A stretch of 64,000 bases of DNA from Bacillota bacterium (GTDB lineage Bacteria; Bacillota; Clostridia; Christensenellales; SZUA-584): positions 93,101 through 157,100 of the forward strand of contig JAEXTV010000004.1 in assembly GCA_023406895.1 (NCBI GenBank), given 5' to 3'. The notes below the pieces were generated by a model. That model had not been told where the DNA came from. It worked only from the letters and a program-made list of their open reading frames with translations, and did not search any database. Within the stretch, counting starts at the first letter, position 1; the number at the start of each line of letters is the position of its first letter. Of this stretch, positions 64,000 through 64,000 are shown piece by piece. A program made the translations under genes and the position numbers.

Positions 64000-64000
64000 A

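Overview
The window looks like a chromosomal segment of an anaerobic Gram-positive bacterium of the class Clostridia (an uncultured, Christensenellales-like lineage is my guess, not a demonstrated assignment). The clues are ferredoxin-dependent indolepyruvate oxidoreductase, a PPi-type phosphofructokinase, VanW, BlaI and RsgI-like proteins, strong GGAGG ribosome binding sites and CCA-encoding tRNA genes. It splits into a host part (1-20760), an integrated temperate phage (about 20763-63470, 42.7 kb) and the end of an rRNA operon (63458-64000).

Host part, mostly minus strand. A probable operon (6460 down to base 1) encodes two phenylacetate-CoA ligase paralogues around IorA/IorB, then a double-ACT protein and alanine racemase. 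It looks built for fermenting aromatic amino acids through aryl-pyruvates. Next come PPi-phosphofructokinase, a membrane-anchored VanW protein, a BlaI-type repressor with a clear operator on its own promoter, a YjbQ protein, and an ECF sigma factor with two RsgI-like partners and an ECF-type promoter. An EFR1-type flavodoxin/ferredoxin, an unusual GNAT-Rnk fusion and a TetR-controlled ABC exporter complete the region. Intergenic stretches at 6600-7390 and 10988-11153 hold short dispersed repeats.

Prophage. It sits in the 3' end of a tRNA-Asn gene. The left junction keeps the tRNA's old terminator plus a 13-bp core (20763-20775), and the same core is at the right junction (63458-63470). Late genes (minus, 39774 down to 20825) have a podovirus-like order: small and large terminase, portal, scaffold, N4-gp56-type capsid protein, connector and tail proteins, collar fibre, endolysin, holins, LysM protein and a 1969-residue LPD38-type protein. 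Early genes (minus, 60977 down to 44296) run from Cro through a DUF7666 octapeptide-repeat protein, a tRNA-like RNA element, many small proteins, AbrB, DUF1351, a nucleotidyltransferase-like protein, RecT with an MBL-fold neighbour, a cytosine methyltransferase, an OB-fold protein, a Gp37/Gp68 radical-SAM-like protein, RusA, DnaD and helicase-loader proteins, and a PP-loop protein. A seven-gene plus-strand island (41911-44174), separated from the late genes by about 1 kb of AT-rich non-coding DNA, lies between early and late regions. CI, a small membrane protein and a large serine integrase run on the plus strand at the right end.

The most unusual points are: (1) a 138-nt RNA-like element with tRNA acceptor, D and T arms and CCA but a three-hairpin insert where the anticodon arm should be; (2) a second gene with its own strong ribosome binding site inside the methyltransferase gene, which is itself circularly permuted; (3) an integrase whose last codons lie in the attachment core, so its C-terminus should differ between phage and prophage forms; (4) one inserted domain shared by the major capsid protein and the connector protein. 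All functions are read from sequence motifs by eye; no database search was run.
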